A stretch of 64,000 nt of DNA from Salibacter sp031581065 (GCF_031581065.1 NZ_JAVLBN010000005.1:31254-95253), one strand, 5' to 3'; positions 45,919-55,101 are shown, counted from the first letter of the stretch. Translations and numbers: made by a program. Notes: generated by a model from the sequence alone, not told the origin.

Positions 45919-46287
45919 TTAATTTTGTGGTGCTCCATCCATCAACCAACTCCTAATTTTTTGCTGGTTGCAAGTTGACAACGGGCCGGATGGCGGCATA
46001 CTTTTTTCTTCAAGAACACGCTGTTCCAGCAAGCCATCATCGACATAGTTTTTTACTGAAGAATAATCATTAATTGTCGCCAGACCAGAATTACCATCAT
46101 GACAACCAGAAAGCGCACAATTATCCAAAATAATCGTTTCTATTCCTGAGGCATAAGTAATTGAGGTTGTATCGCAATTTGACGAAGATTCTTTTTTTGG
46201 ATAAAGCTCCTCTTCGTTGTTGTATTCACACGAGTCGATTAAAAACACTATCCCCAAAAGACATAAAGTCGTGATAAACTTGTTCAT
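45919..46287 (-). CDS. Lipoprotein with CX4CH haem-like motif
   Basis: 122 residues from ATG 46287. Lipobox FLIDSC (Cys about 19). The motif CALSGCHDG (CX4CH, about 76-84) with EKSMPPSG downstream resembles the cytochrome-c-like domain of lipoproteins in which CxxCH is widened to CX4CH. Haem binding is likely but not certain. Heads the OB-fold, YceI, DUF5777 cluster, suggesting a small envelope redox system. Confidence 0.75.
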   Translation of the reverse strand: MNKFITTLCLLGIVFLIDSCEYNNEEELYPKKESSSNCDTTSITYASGIETIILDNCALSGCHDGNSGLATINDYSSVKNYVDDGLLEQRVLEEKSMPPSGPLSTCNQQKIRSWLMDGAPQN

Positions 46288-46301
46288 TCTCTTATTTTCG
46301 T

Positions 46302-47291
46302 TTAAGATTTTTGGTAGGCGTGTTTTTGGTTTTTTATAACGTTGGAATAATTCCAATCGATCTTTTCTTTAAATGCGTGTTTCCGAACCGGGCAATCTTC
46401 AATTAAACAATAAGCACAGGCTTCCTCAATGCAGGGGTCAACATGAATAAACATCTCTACTTTTTCACCGGCAAAATCATTCACAACCTTATTTACCTGT
46501 TCAACTTCATCGTGCATTCTCTCTACATCGAAGTAATACGGTAAGGTCAAATGTGAATCGATATGCAACATTGCCCCATATTTCACCACTCTAAAGTTAT
46601 GGATATCGATCCATTCAGGCTTTCTATTCCTGTTTAAATGACGAACAAGCTCGTTGATAAGTTGTTCGTCAGCTTCGTCCATGATACCTGCAACAGATTT
46701 TCTCACTATTTTAAATCCGCTGAAAGCAATTATTCCCCCAAAGATAATAGCGAGCGCATTATCAATCCATGTATAGGGAAAAAAATAGAGCAAAATAAGC
46801 CCCACCACTAAACCTATTGTAGAATACACATCACTGAGCAAATGATTCCCACTCGATTCAAGTGCAAGTGAATTTACTTTTTTACCGCGTTTTTTGAGAA
46901 TTAGCCCCATAATCAGGTTGACGACTCCAGCAAAAATCACAATGTACAGGCCATAATCAACTGCTCCCAATTCACGTTCTTCAGTAAACCCATAGACTGA
47001 TTTTACAATCATGATAACACCTGCGGTCAGAACCAAACTACCCTCAACACCGGCTGATAAAAATTCAGCTTTCCCGTGACCATAAGGATGATTTTTATCA
47101 CGCGGCAGAGAGGATAAATAAAGTGCATAAACTCCAATACCAGCTGCGATAACATTGACAATGCTTTCAACAGCATCGGTCAAAATCGCATTTGAATTAC
47201 TGATCCACCAGGCACCAAACTTGATCAACATAAGCCCGGTTCCGACCAGCAATACAATTACCTGAATATGTAAGTTCTTCTTTTCTCGCAC
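46302..47291 (-). CDS. Cation diffusion facilitator transporter
   Basis: 329 residues, GTG start at 47291. Six membrane helices; helix II carries NAILTDAVESIVNVIAAG (about 34-51) and helix V LLSDVYSTIGLVVG, the CDF zinc-site positions (D-x3-E/D type). Cytosolic domain with HIDSHLTLPYYFDVERMHDEVEQ. The C-terminal CIEEACAYCLIEDCPVRKHAF is Cys/His-rich and unusual for plain CDFs; it may bind metal. Confidence 0.92.
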   Translation of the reverse strand: MREKKNLHIQVIVLLVGTGLMLIKFGAWWISNSNAILTDAVESIVNVIAAGIGVYALYLSSLPRDKNHPYGHGKAEFLSAGVEGSLVLTAGVIMIVKSVYGFTEERELGAVDYGLYIVIFAGVVNLIMGLILKKRGKKVNSLALESSGNHLLSDVYSTIGLVVGLILLYFFPYTWIDNALAIIFGGIIAFSGFKIVRKSVAGIMDEADEQLINELVRHLNRNRKPEWIDIHNFRVVKYGAMLHIDSHLTLPYYFDVERMHDEVEQVNKVVNDFAGEKVEMFIHVDPCIEEACAYCLIEDCPVRKHAFKEKIDWNYSNVIKNQKHAYQKS

Positions 47292-47339
47292 TTCAATTAC
47301 AATTAAGGCAATTTTTTTAAGCTAAATGAGTTATTCACT

Positions 47340-47347
47340 TAAATTTG
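47340..47347 (+). promoter_or_regulatory. Candidate -7 box of the PorV/PorQ-like gene
   Basis: TAAATTTG at 47340-47347, 12 bp before ATG 47360; it overlaps the alternative TTG start at 47345, which argues for the ATG. Confidence 0.45.
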
Positions 47348-47359
47348 CTCACCCGCGAA

Positions 47360-48463
47360 ATGAAAAATGCCTTTCTAAAATATTTATTTCTTCTCGCAAT
47401 ATTGGGATTTTCAACTTCATATTTTGCTCAGGAAACGAGAAAATACAGTAATGAATTCCTCAGTATTGGTGTTGGAGCACGGGCTCTTGGCATGTCAAAC
47501 TCAGTTGTGGCATCGAGCAACGATGTTCATTCAGCATACTGGAACCCGGCCGGTTTAACAGGTGTAACAGGAAAAGTGCAGGGATCTCTCATGCACTCTG
47601 AATACTTTGCGGGCATTGCCAATTTCGATTACGGAGCAGCAGCAATTCCTATTGAATCTGGTGTAATTGGCATATCACTCATTCGGTTTGGGGTTGACGA
47701 TATACAAAACACTGTTAACCTCATTGATCCCAATACCGGCCAACCCGATTACAACCGAATTGAAAAGTTTTCTGCTGCTGATTACGCAGCATTGATCTCC
47801 TTTGCTAAAAAGTTGAAAGTTGAAGGCTTATCAGCCGGGGGAAGTGCTAAAATTATTCACCGTCAAATTGGCGACTTTGCTGAGGCCTGGGGTTTTGGCA
47901 TTGACCTGGGAGTTAAGTATGAAAATAGCAACTGGCTTGTTGGTGCCTCTGCCCGAGACGTAACCTCCACCTTCAACGCCTGGAGCTACAGCCTTGACGA
48001 TCGCACGAAAGAAGTCTTCCTGCAAACCGATAATGAACTACCACAAAACGATCTCGAAATCACTCCTCCACGCTTGATTGTAGGCGGTGGATACAAAATC
48101 TTTTTTGGGAACGACAAATTCAGGTTACTCCCCGAACTCAATGCTGATATCACTTTTGACGGACAGCGCCAAACGGTTATTCAGTCAGATCCTGTGAGTG
48201 TTGATCCACACTTTGGACTTGAGTTCAGCTACGACAAACTCATTTACCTGCGTGGTGGTGTTGGCAATTTTCAACGCGTGAAAGCTGAAGTAGGCAACTA
48301 CAAGGAAACAACTTTCCAGCCAAACCTGGGAGTTGGACTTTACTTGCGCAATATTCTTGGTCTGGGAGATTTAGCGATCGATTATGCCCTTACCGATGTT
48401 GGCTCAACATCAGGACTACTCTACTCAAACGTTTTTTCTCTCAAGTTCCATATTCACGATTAA
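47360..48463 (+). CDS. PorV/PorQ-family outer-membrane protein
   Basis: 367 residues from ATG 47360. Signal peptide about 1-23 (ending YFAQ), then the PorV/PorQ hallmark EFLSIGVGARALGMSNSVVA and SAYWNPAGLTGV (about 53-64), as in FadL-like barrels of the T9SS. PorV is the shuttle of T9SS cargo; whether this is PorV itself or a paralogue cannot be decided from the window, but the presence of T9SS cargo genes fits. Confidence 0.85.
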   Translation: MKNAFLKYLFLLAILGFSTSYFAQETRKYSNEFLSIGVGARALGMSNSVVASSNDVHSAYWNPAGLTGVTGKVQGSLMHSEYFAGIANFDYGAAAIPIESGVIGISLIRFGVDDIQNTVNLIDPNTGQPDYNRIEKFSAADYAALISFAKKLKVEGLSAGGSAKIIHRQIGDFAEAWGFGIDLGVKYENSNWLVGASARDVTSTFNAWSYSLDDRTKEVFLQTDNELPQNDLEITPPRLIVGGGYKIFFGNDKFRLLPELNADITFDGQRQTVIQSDPVSVDPHFGLEFSYDKLIYLRGGVGNFQRVKAEVGNYKETTFQPNLGVGLYLRNILGLGDLAIDYALTDVGSTSGLLYSNVFSLKFHIHD

Positions 48464-48517
48464 GCTAATGGTCAGAACCAGAATTGTTAGCTTCGCGCCA
48501 ACTTTTTATCGAGTAGT

Positions 48518-49543
48518 ATGAATCCGAAAGTAAGGGTATTGATCATCAGGTTTAGCTCCATTGGCGACATCGTGCTCACAACTCCCGTTATCCGTTGTGT
48601 CAAACAACAACTCAACGAAGGGAACATAGAAGTACACCTCATAACCAAAAAACAGTTTGAACCAATCGTAAAAGCCAACCCTTACCTCGATGAAGTGATT
48701 TACATCGATAATAAAGTCAGTGAAGTGGCTGATAAACTCAAAGATGTATGGTACGACTACATTTTTGACTTACACAACAACCTTCGATCTGCACAGGTAA
48801 AACGGCTAATAGGCACTCTGGCATTCACTTTCAAAAAACATAACATAGAAAAATGGCTCTATGTAAATTTCAAGATCAACAGGATGCCCAAAAAGCACAT
48901 CGTTGATCGATACATGGACACAACAAAAGCTTTTGGAATTGAGAACGACAATAAAGGACTGGATTATTTCATCCCAAAAGACGAATTTCTCGATAAATCT
49001 TCACTGTCAGAACCATTTTCAAAGCAATATGTGGCTATTGCCATTGGCGGACAACACGTAGGAAAGGTGATGCCTCCATCAAAAATCATTGAAATATGTG
49101 ACAAGCTTCCACTACCCGTCATACTACTCGGTGGGCCAGAAGATAGTGAAACAGGCAGGCTAATTGAACAAGGTTCTGAAAATGAAATAAAAAACACCTG
49201 CGGAGAACTGAGCATAAACGAATCAGCTAGTTTAGTCAGGCAGGCTGAAGTGGTCATTTCACACGATACCGGCTTAATGCACATTGCTGCAGCTTTCAAA
49301 AAGCCCGTTATTTCCATTTGGGGTGCTACAGTTCCTGAGTTTGGAATGTATCCTTACATGCCCGGGATCGGATCAAAAATCATTGAGCCAAAAGACAGCT
49401 GGGATCGGCCCTACTCCAAGCTGGGTGATAAAAAGTGGTATAAGCCACCGTTTAAAGGAATGGAAAAAATCGATGTTGAGGAAGTAAGGCAAGCTGTTGA
49501 GGAAGCTCTGGATCTGACCAAAGCTAACGAACCGGACGCCTGA
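48518..49543 (+). CDS. Glycosyltransferase family 9 (heptosyltransferase-like)
   Basis: 341 residues. RFSSIGDIVLTTPVIRCVKQ at the N-terminus and VISHDTGLMHIAAAFKKPVI (about 246-265) are GT9 signatures. Acts in LPS core assembly, transferring ADP-heptose. gmhA, which makes the heptose precursor, is 5 kb away. 54 bp after the PorV/PorQ-like gene with a repeat copy in the gap; its 3' end overlaps the next gene by 20 bp. Confidence 0.9.
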   Translation: MNPKVRVLIIRFSSIGDIVLTTPVIRCVKQQLNEGNIEVHLITKKQFEPIVKANPYLDEVIYIDNKVSEVADKLKDVWYDYIFDLHNNLRSAQVKRLIGTLAFTFKKHNIEKWLYVNFKINRMPKKHIVDRYMDTTKAFGIENDNKGLDYFIPKDEFLDKSSLSEPFSKQYVAIAIGGQHVGKVMPPSKIIEICDKLPLPVILLGGPEDSETGRLIEQGSENEIKNTCGELSINESASLVRQAEVVISHDTGLMHIAAAFKKPVISIWGATVPEFGMYPYMPGIGSKIIEPKDSWDRPYSKLGDKKWYKPPFKGMEKIDVEEVRQAVEEALDLTKANEPDA

Positions 49544-50276
49544 AAATCCTAAATTTCGTCAATCCTATTTTTTGGATACGATAGGCCAATGACGTCCAAA
49601 GGACTCCAATTCCGTAAACTGAAGACCGCTTAAAATTGATCGATGAAGCTTCATCAAAGTATTTTGTAGGGCAAGTCACCTCAGCTATTTCATAACCGGC
49701 AAAGCAAATTTGCGCCAACATCTGATTATCGAAAACAAAGTCATCAGAATTCACATCAAAATCAATACTTTCCAGCACTTCCCGAGAAAACGCTCTATAG
49801 CCTGTGTGGTACTCTGAAAGCTTTTGATTCATCAAGAGGTTTTGAGTAAGTGTCAAAATTCTGTTTGCAATGTACTTGTAAATCGGCATGCCGCCTTTTA
49901 GAGCTCCTTTTCCCAAAATGCGTGACCCCAACACAACCTGATAAAGATCATTTGCAATGATGTAGCACATTGAAGGAATCAACTTAGGCGTGTATTGATA
50001 ATCGGGGTGAACCATGATAACAATATCAGCACCAATTTCGAGAGCTTTATTGTAGCAGGATTTCTGGTTCCCACCGTAACCTTTATTTTTTTGATGAGTG
50101 ATGATATGATCAACCCCTAGATCTTTTGCAAGCTCTGAAGTATTATCCTGGCTCCTGTCATCAACAAGAATAACCTCGTCAACAAGGTCTCGAGGTATTT
50201 CGTTATAGGTTTTTTCAAGGGTCCTTGAAGCGTTGTAAGCAGGCATTACAACTACGACCTTTTTATTGTTAACCAT
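49524..50276 (-). CDS. Glycosyltransferase family 2
   Basis: 250 residues, GT-A fold: VVVMPAYNASRTLEKTYNEI (about 6-25), VILVDDRSQDNTSELAKDLG and HQKNKGYGGNQKSCYNKALE (about 60-79), then a DxD-like VHPDYQYTP. It resembles the DPM1-type polyprenol-phosphate glycosyltransferases without a C-terminal membrane domain. Convergent with the GT9 gene. Confidence 0.9.
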   Translation of the reverse strand: MVNNKKVVVVMPAYNASRTLEKTYNEIPRDLVDEVILVDDRSQDNTSELAKDLGVDHIITHQKNKGYGGNQKSCYNKALEIGADIVIMVHPDYQYTPKLIPSMCYIIANDLYQVVLGSRILGKGALKGGMPIYKYIANRILTLTQNLLMNQKLSEYHTGYRAFSREVLESIDFDVNSDDFVFDNQMLAQICFAGYEIAEVTCPTKYFDEASSINFKRSSVYGIGVLWTSLAYRIQKIGLTKFRIFRRPVR

Positions 50277-50292
50277 CGGTTCAAGTTTGCGG

Positions 50293-50300
50293 CAAATATA
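50293..50300 (-). promoter_or_regulatory. Candidate -7 box of the GT2 gene
   Basis: TATATTTG on the minus strand (50300 to 50293), 17 bp upstream of the start codon and just after the terminator of the 50370 gene. Confidence 0.4.
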
Positions 50301-50314
50301 TACGATTAAGTCAA

Positions 50315-50344
50315 TAAAAAAGCCCGGAAGATATCTCCCGGGCT
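50315..50344 (-). terminator. Terminator after the LVIVD lipoprotein gene
   Basis: AGCCCGG (50321-50327) pairs with CCGGGCT (50338-50344); the preceding A run is the U run on the minus strand. Confidence 0.85.
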
Positions 50345-50369
50345 ATAGAATAATGACTGAAACTGTCTC

Positions 50370-52352
50370 TTAATTCTTGTGAATGATTTTCAATCCACCA
50401 GTACCATTTGCTACGAAAATGAAGTCAGACTTTGATGCTACAAAGTTTGCAGATCCATCATAGTTGTAATTTCCAACAGCAGTTGCATCATTCTTATTCA
50501 AGATATGCAATCCGCTTTCACCGTTTGCAACGTAGATGTATTCATCATCAGTTGACACACCGTTTGTAGCGCCTTCAGAAGGATTGAAAGTAGCTATTGG
50601 AGACGATGATCCTGTAATAGCATCAAAAACCTTAAGTCCGTATGTGCCTGATGCAACATAAACTTTTCCGTTGTTAATATGAGCAACGTTTTTACCATCA
50701 GCCGGATTAATTGGACCAACCTGAATAACTGTAGGTGCTGAGAAGTTTGGATTTGGTAAATCGTAAACCATTAACTCAGAACTCGAATTGCCCTGCTTGA
50801 GCATGATCATCTTGTTACCATCGAAATCAAGGTACTTAAGGCGATCGTTGCTAACTTGTGTAGTCAGTGGACCACCAGCTGTATCCATAGTCGTTAAAGC
50901 TCCGCCAGTTTGACCAGAAACGAGATACAACAATCCGTTTCTTTCAATCACTGAGTTACCTGAATAAGAAGGTAGATCAAACTCTTCAAACGTATTATTT
51001 GTGAAAATTTCGTTTGTCAAAGTGAACTTACCTAAGTAAGCAGGTGAAGAAAGATTACTGGTATAAATGTCACGGCTACCGATAGCCCAAAGCTTTCTTT
51101 TATTACCGTTCATGTTATCACTCGCATAAAGGTGATTGAAATCAATATCAGCTGACCAAAGTGTTGTAATGATCGATGGATTTGTTGGGTTGCTGATGTC
51201 GTATACTTCGAGTAACCCTGCATAGTCTTGCGGACCATCATTTAAGTGCCAAGAAACGTAAGCGTAGTCACCGATAATTTGGATACATGTAGCACTCAAT
51301 TTACGGCCATCGTTTGTTGTTGGCGCGTCAACATCAGCAACTAATGTGAAGTCATCTTCAGGTGCATCTCCGCTGCCAGGATTGCAATCTCCACTTGAAG
51401 GAATAAAAGCAGCACATTGAGTAACGTTAGGTCCAAACGAACCATTATTCACATCAATACCGGTTGAGTCACAAATATCAAGAAGTCCCGTAAGATTTCC
51501 TGATCCATTAATGATTGTTTGTCCTGCAACGTCAATTTTGCTGTAGTCAGAACCCACGCCATTGAGTGTTGTGTTCACAAAAACTTTTTGGCAGGCTATT
51601 AATGAACCACCGTTTAAATCGTTATTTCCGGTTGGATTATTGAAATGTACTGTTCCGTTAATGTTGAGAAAACCAAAATGATCCATATCTCCATTTTGGT
51701 GGAAGTTACCGGCAATATCCATTCTACAGGTGTTGATTAGCGTTGAATTTCCGTTATTGTTATAATTACCGGCAATATCAACATCACCATAATTCTCTAC
51801 TGTTCCGTTGTTATTCATGTGGCCGCTAATGTTTACACCACTTTTTGAATAGTTCACGAAATAGCTGCCATTGTTGATGTTGAGTCCACCTGAAATATTG
51901 AGAATACCTCCAGCATTGATAATCAACTTAGCACCGTTGTTCAGGTTGATGTTGTTAACTGTGAGATTCCCACAAACAGAAAGAACACCTCCATTTAAGT
52001 TAACATTTCCCTGAAAAACACCACTGCTGGTAATACATACATGCTGATTATTGTTGATATTGAGATTCCCATTTTGGGCACCTGATATTGTTTGAGTACA
52101 ACCTGTTTGACAATCTGTTGGTTGTGTGCTCGAAATAGCATCAATTGAATTTCCTTTTTTACCAGATGAAATATAACGTTTACCAGAAATATCGATCGGT
52201 TCGTTTTTGATGGTAACGCGTTCGTTTATCTCTGCAACATTGTTGTTTACTCCAGAGTTAGGAGAAGTTGGTTGTTGAGCCGGCTCATCTTTCTCACAAC
52301 TCCAAAAAGCAACTACTCCTATAGCAACGATTAATAATTGTTTGATTTTCAT
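50370..52352 (-). CDS. LVIVD-repeat lipoprotein with Asn-rich beta-helix-like region
   Basis: 660 residues. Lipobox VAFWSC (Cys 19). Residues about 85-310 are Asn/Gly-rich short repeats (NNNGTVENYGDVDIAGNYNN, LNINGTVHFNNPTG) with the period of a parallel beta helix. Residues about 335-660 are LVIVD-type propeller repeats (LLEVYDISNPTNPSIITTLW, GLKVFDAITGSS, GLHILNKNDATAVG, GGLKIIHKN). No T9SS domain. Probably a surface lipoprotein; role unknown. Confidence 0.8.
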   Translation of the reverse strand: MKIKQLLIVAIGVVAFWSCEKDEPAQQPTSPNSGVNNNVAEINERVTIKNEPIDISGKRYISSGKKGNSIDAISSTQPTDCQTGCTQTISGAQNGNLNINNNQHVCITSSGVFQGNVNLNGGVLSVCGNLTVNNINLNNGAKLIINAGGILNISGGLNINNGSYFVNYSKSGVNISGHMNNNGTVENYGDVDIAGNYNNNGNSTLINTCRMDIAGNFHQNGDMDHFGFLNINGTVHFNNPTGNNDLNGGSLIACQKVFVNTTLNGVGSDYSKIDVAGQTIINGSGNLTGLLDICDSTGIDVNNGSFGPNVTQCAAFIPSSGDCNPGSGDAPEDDFTLVADVDAPTTNDGRKLSATCIQIIGDYAYVSWHLNDGPQDYAGLLEVYDISNPTNPSIITTLWSADIDFNHLYASDNMNGNKRKLWAIGSRDIYTSNLSSPAYLGKFTLTNEIFTNNTFEEFDLPSYSGNSVIERNGLLYLVSGQTGGALTTMDTAGGPLTTQVSNDRLKYLDFDGNKMIMLKQGNSSSELMVYDLPNPNFSAPTVIQVGPINPADGKNVAHINNGKVYVASGTYGLKVFDAITGSSSPIATFNPSEGATNGVSTDDEYIYVANGESGLHILNKNDATAVGNYNYDGSANFVASKSDFIFVANGTGGLKIIHKN

Positions 52353-52497
52353 AGCAAATTAATTTTGTTGATACTTTTCAAGTTCTGTACCAATTAAAGA
52401 ATAAACACAAACCAATTGTTTATCAATGCTTTAAAAGACGGGAAGTAAACATCACCGTTCCCAAATTGGGAGTGTTAAGCTTTTATGGGATCGCTTA
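52353..52497. other. Intergenic region 52353-52497
   Basis: 145 bp between comM and the LVIVD lipoprotein gene, both minus strand. No hairpin terminator or consensus promoter recognised by eye. Confidence 0.4.
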
Positions 52498-54030
52498 TTA
52501 AGCCCAGCCCTCTCTGTCTAAAGACCTGTATTGAATTGCTTCAGCCAGGTGATTAGGCTGTATTGATTCGCTTTGCTCAAGGTCTGCAATGGTTCTAGAA
52601 ACCTTGAGAATTCTATTGTAAGATCTCGCTGACAACCCAAATTTATCAACCGCGTTTTTCAATAATTGAGAACCTGCTTCATCTATTTGGCAGTGTTTCT
52701 TCATCAACTTGGGTGTTAGTTGCGAGTTGTTGTGAATATTTGGTTCTGACCGAAAGCGATCAATTTGCAATTCACGGGCTTTCACCACTCGCTCTCTAAT
52801 TGACTCACTCGACTCACCGGCTCGTTTTGATGACAATTTCTCAAATGGCACAGGCTGCACTTCAATATGTAAATCAATCCTATCGAGAAGTGGACCCGAT
52901 ACTTTATTGAGATAGCGTAAAACTGCCTGCTCGCTATCGTTAGAAGTTTCGGGATCATAAAAGTCACCACTGGGAGAAGGGTTCATACTTGCTACGAGCA
53001 TAAAACTGGCCGGATAATCCACCGTTATTTTAGCACGTGAAATCGTTACGACTCCATCTTCAATGGGTTGCCGTAATACTTCGAGGACTGCCCGCTTAAA
53101 CTCAGGTAGTTCATCTAAAAAGAGAATTCCGTTGTGTGCCAAACTTATTTCTCCCGGTTTTGGGTTTGAGCCTCCACCAACAAGCGCAACATCAGACACG
53201 GTGTGATGTGGATGCCGAAACGGCCTACTTGTTAAAAGCCCTGTATTCTCACCTAGATATCCGGAAACTGAATGAATCTTTGTTGTTTCAAGGGCTTCTT
53301 CTAATGTTAGTGGCGGTAGTATTGTGGGAATTCTCTTGGCCAACATGGTTTTTCCACATCCCGGTGGTCCTATCAAAATAATATTGTGACTACCTGCTGC
53401 AGATATTTCGAGTGCTCTTTTCACACTTTCCTGTCCCTTTACATCCTGAAAATCGAGATCGAACTGGTTGACGTTTTTACTGAATTCTTCTCGGGTATTG
53501 AGCACTAAAGGTTCTAAGCCTTCACCTTTATCAAAAAAGTCAATTACTTCTTTGATATTTTTTGCCCCGTAAACATCAAGGTTATTCACGATAGCCGCTT
53601 CTCGCGCGTTTTGCTCAGGCAGTATAAATCCTTTAAAGCCTTCTTTACGTGCTTGAATAGCAATTGGTAAAGCACCTTTGATAGGCCTTAATTCACCATC
53701 GAGCGAAAGTTCGCCCATGATGACATAATCTCCTACTGATTCCGGTTTAACTTGTTCACTGGCTGCGAGAATCCCAATTGCTAAAGGAAGATCATAGGCC
53801 GATCCTTCTTTCCTAATATCAGCCGGTGCCATGTTAATCGTGATCCCTTTTCCAGGTATCTTGTAATCATTGTTTTTGAGAGCAGCATCAATACGTTTTT
53901 GGCTTTCTTTTACAGCATTATCGGGTAAGCCAACAAGAAAAAAGTTGATACCTTTTCCAATATTGACCTCAATTGTAATCGATTGAGCATCTACACCCTG
54001 CACTGCAGATCCATAGGTTTTTACAAGCAT
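52498..54030 (-). CDS. comM: YifB/ComM family Mg-chelatase-like AAA+ ATPase
   Basis: 510 residues. N-terminal Lon-protease-like substrate domain (MLVKTYGSAVQGVDAQSITI, MAPADIRKEGSAYDLPLAIG), Walker A GPPGCGKTMLAKRI (about 217-230), NGILFLDELPEFKRAVLEVL, and the C-terminal helical bundle with GLSARSYNRILKVSRTIADL. ComM is a branch-migration helicase that helps integrate long heterologous DNA during natural transformation in some bacteria, although homologues are widespread in species of unknown competence. Repeat copy at 52742. Confidence 0.93.
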   Translation of the reverse strand: MLVKTYGSAVQGVDAQSITIEVNIGKGINFFLVGLPDNAVKESQKRIDAALKNNDYKIPGKGITINMAPADIRKEGSAYDLPLAIGILAASEQVKPESVGDYVIMGELSLDGELRPIKGALPIAIQARKEGFKGFILPEQNAREAAIVNNLDVYGAKNIKEVIDFFDKGEGLEPLVLNTREEFSKNVNQFDLDFQDVKGQESVKRALEISAAGSHNIILIGPPGCGKTMLAKRIPTILPPLTLEEALETTKIHSVSGYLGENTGLLTSRPFRHPHHTVSDVALVGGGSNPKPGEISLAHNGILFLDELPEFKRAVLEVLRQPIEDGVVTISRAKITVDYPASFMLVASMNPSPSGDFYDPETSNDSEQAVLRYLNKVSGPLLDRIDLHIEVQPVPFEKLSSKRAGESSESIRERVVKARELQIDRFRSEPNIHNNSQLTPKLMKKHCQIDEAGSQLLKNAVDKFGLSARSYNRILKVSRTIADLEQSESIQPNHLAEAIQYRSLDREGWA

Positions 54031-54101
54031 AGGTAATTGCGTTTATTACAATAATAACCAATTATCGTGTAAACACTAAAAGATCATAAAGGTAAAGCTT
54101 A

Positions 54102-54677
54102 CTAAATAAGCGCTTTTTCGATGAGCCCGATGAAGCAGTGAATTATTTTGATGTGTATCTCCTGTATGCGATCAGCATAGCCTTCGTGCTGCACGCGAAC
54201 CTCAACATCACAGTGATTTACAAGTTCACCGCCTTTTTTTCCGGTCAGAGCCACTACTTTCATACCTTTTTCCCGAGCCGTTTTGGCTGCGTTAACTACA
54301 TTGGCCGAGTTTCCAGATGTGGAAATAGCTAGCAACGTATCTCCTTTTTGGCCCATTCCTTCAATGAAACGAGAAAAGACAAAATCGTATCCAAAATCAT
54401 TTCCAGCACAGGTCAAATATCCCGGATCTGAAATTGCAATTGCTGGTAACGATTTTCGGTTATCGCGGTAACGTCCTGTGAGCTCTTCAGCAAAGTGCAT
54501 GGCATCGCTCATGGAGCCGCCATTTCCACAACTGATCACTTTACTTCCCTTACTGATGCTTTCTACCATTAACTGTGCAGATTGCTCAATACTTTCAGCA
54601 TTTTTAGGATTAGATATAAAGTTCTCCAGCGTTTTTTTTGCTTCTTGAAATTGCGACTCTATAAAAGCTAGGGACAT
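54102..54677 (-). CDS. gmhA: Phosphoheptose (sedoheptulose 7-phosphate) isomerase
   Basis: 191 residues, SIS fold. ISCGNGGSMSDAMHFAEELTG (about 48-68) and LAISTSGNSANVVNAAKTAR are the GmhA substrate motifs. First step of ADP-heptose synthesis for LPS core, matching the GT9 gene nearby. -7-like box TACATTTG on the minus strand (54699-54692). Repeat copy at 54243. Confidence 0.93.
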   Translation of the reverse strand: MSLAFIESQFQEAKKTLENFISNPKNAESIEQSAQLMVESISKGSKVISCGNGGSMSDAMHFAEELTGRYRDNRKSLPAIAISDPGYLTCAGNDFGYDFVFSRFIEGMGQKGDTLLAISTSGNSANVVNAAKTAREKGMKVVALTGKKGGELVNHCDVEVRVQHEGYADRIQEIHIKIIHCFIGLIEKALI

Positions 54678-54711
54678 GTTCTTGTTTTTTCCAAATGTAA
54701 GAAGTTAAAGC

Positions 54712-55011
54712 TTATTTTCCATCGCGCAGTTTCTTTGCTTCTTCTTTCGCACTGTCAAAACAACGCTCTTTGATGTTTTGATAATCTGCATCGTTCATGT
54801 CACGTGCTACTTCAGGGTTTGAAGATTTTTCTTTCGCGTACTCCAGAGCACACTCACAGTAAAGTTTTGCTTCATCATATTCCAGTGCTTCAGCCGTTGA
54901 GTTGACACAGTTTTCAACGAACTCTTTCTCTGTCGTTTTTGTCCAGTTGGGAGTATGACAAGCCGCTAAAGAAAGTACTATTACAACAAAGGTTCCGAGT
55001 AGTTTTTGCAT
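54712..55011 (-). CDS. Small Cys-containing lipoprotein
   Basis: 99 residues. Lipobox LSLAAC (Cys 18), then a helical domain with four conserved-looking cysteines (ENCVNST, LYCECALEYAKEK, ERCFDSAKEE), likely two disulfides. No named family recognised. Sits alone with gaps on both sides. Confidence 0.7.
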   Translation of the reverse strand: MQKLLGTFVVIVLSLAACHTPNWTKTTEKEFVENCVNSTAEALEYDEAKLYCECALEYAKEKSSNPEVARDMNDADYQNIKERCFDSAKEEAKKLRDGK

Positions 55012-55101
55012 TTTTATCTATTTTTCGATTGCAAAAGAAACATTTTGAGCTCAATAAAGGCTCATTTCAAATTATTGGTTTATTAAAAAGTTGAAAAAAT
55101 C

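Noticed and set aside
51400..52100. CRISPR-like array from the repetitive AAC/ATT pattern
   Set aside because: The periodicity is protein-coding (Asn-rich beta-helix-like repeats) without conserved direct repeats or spacers.
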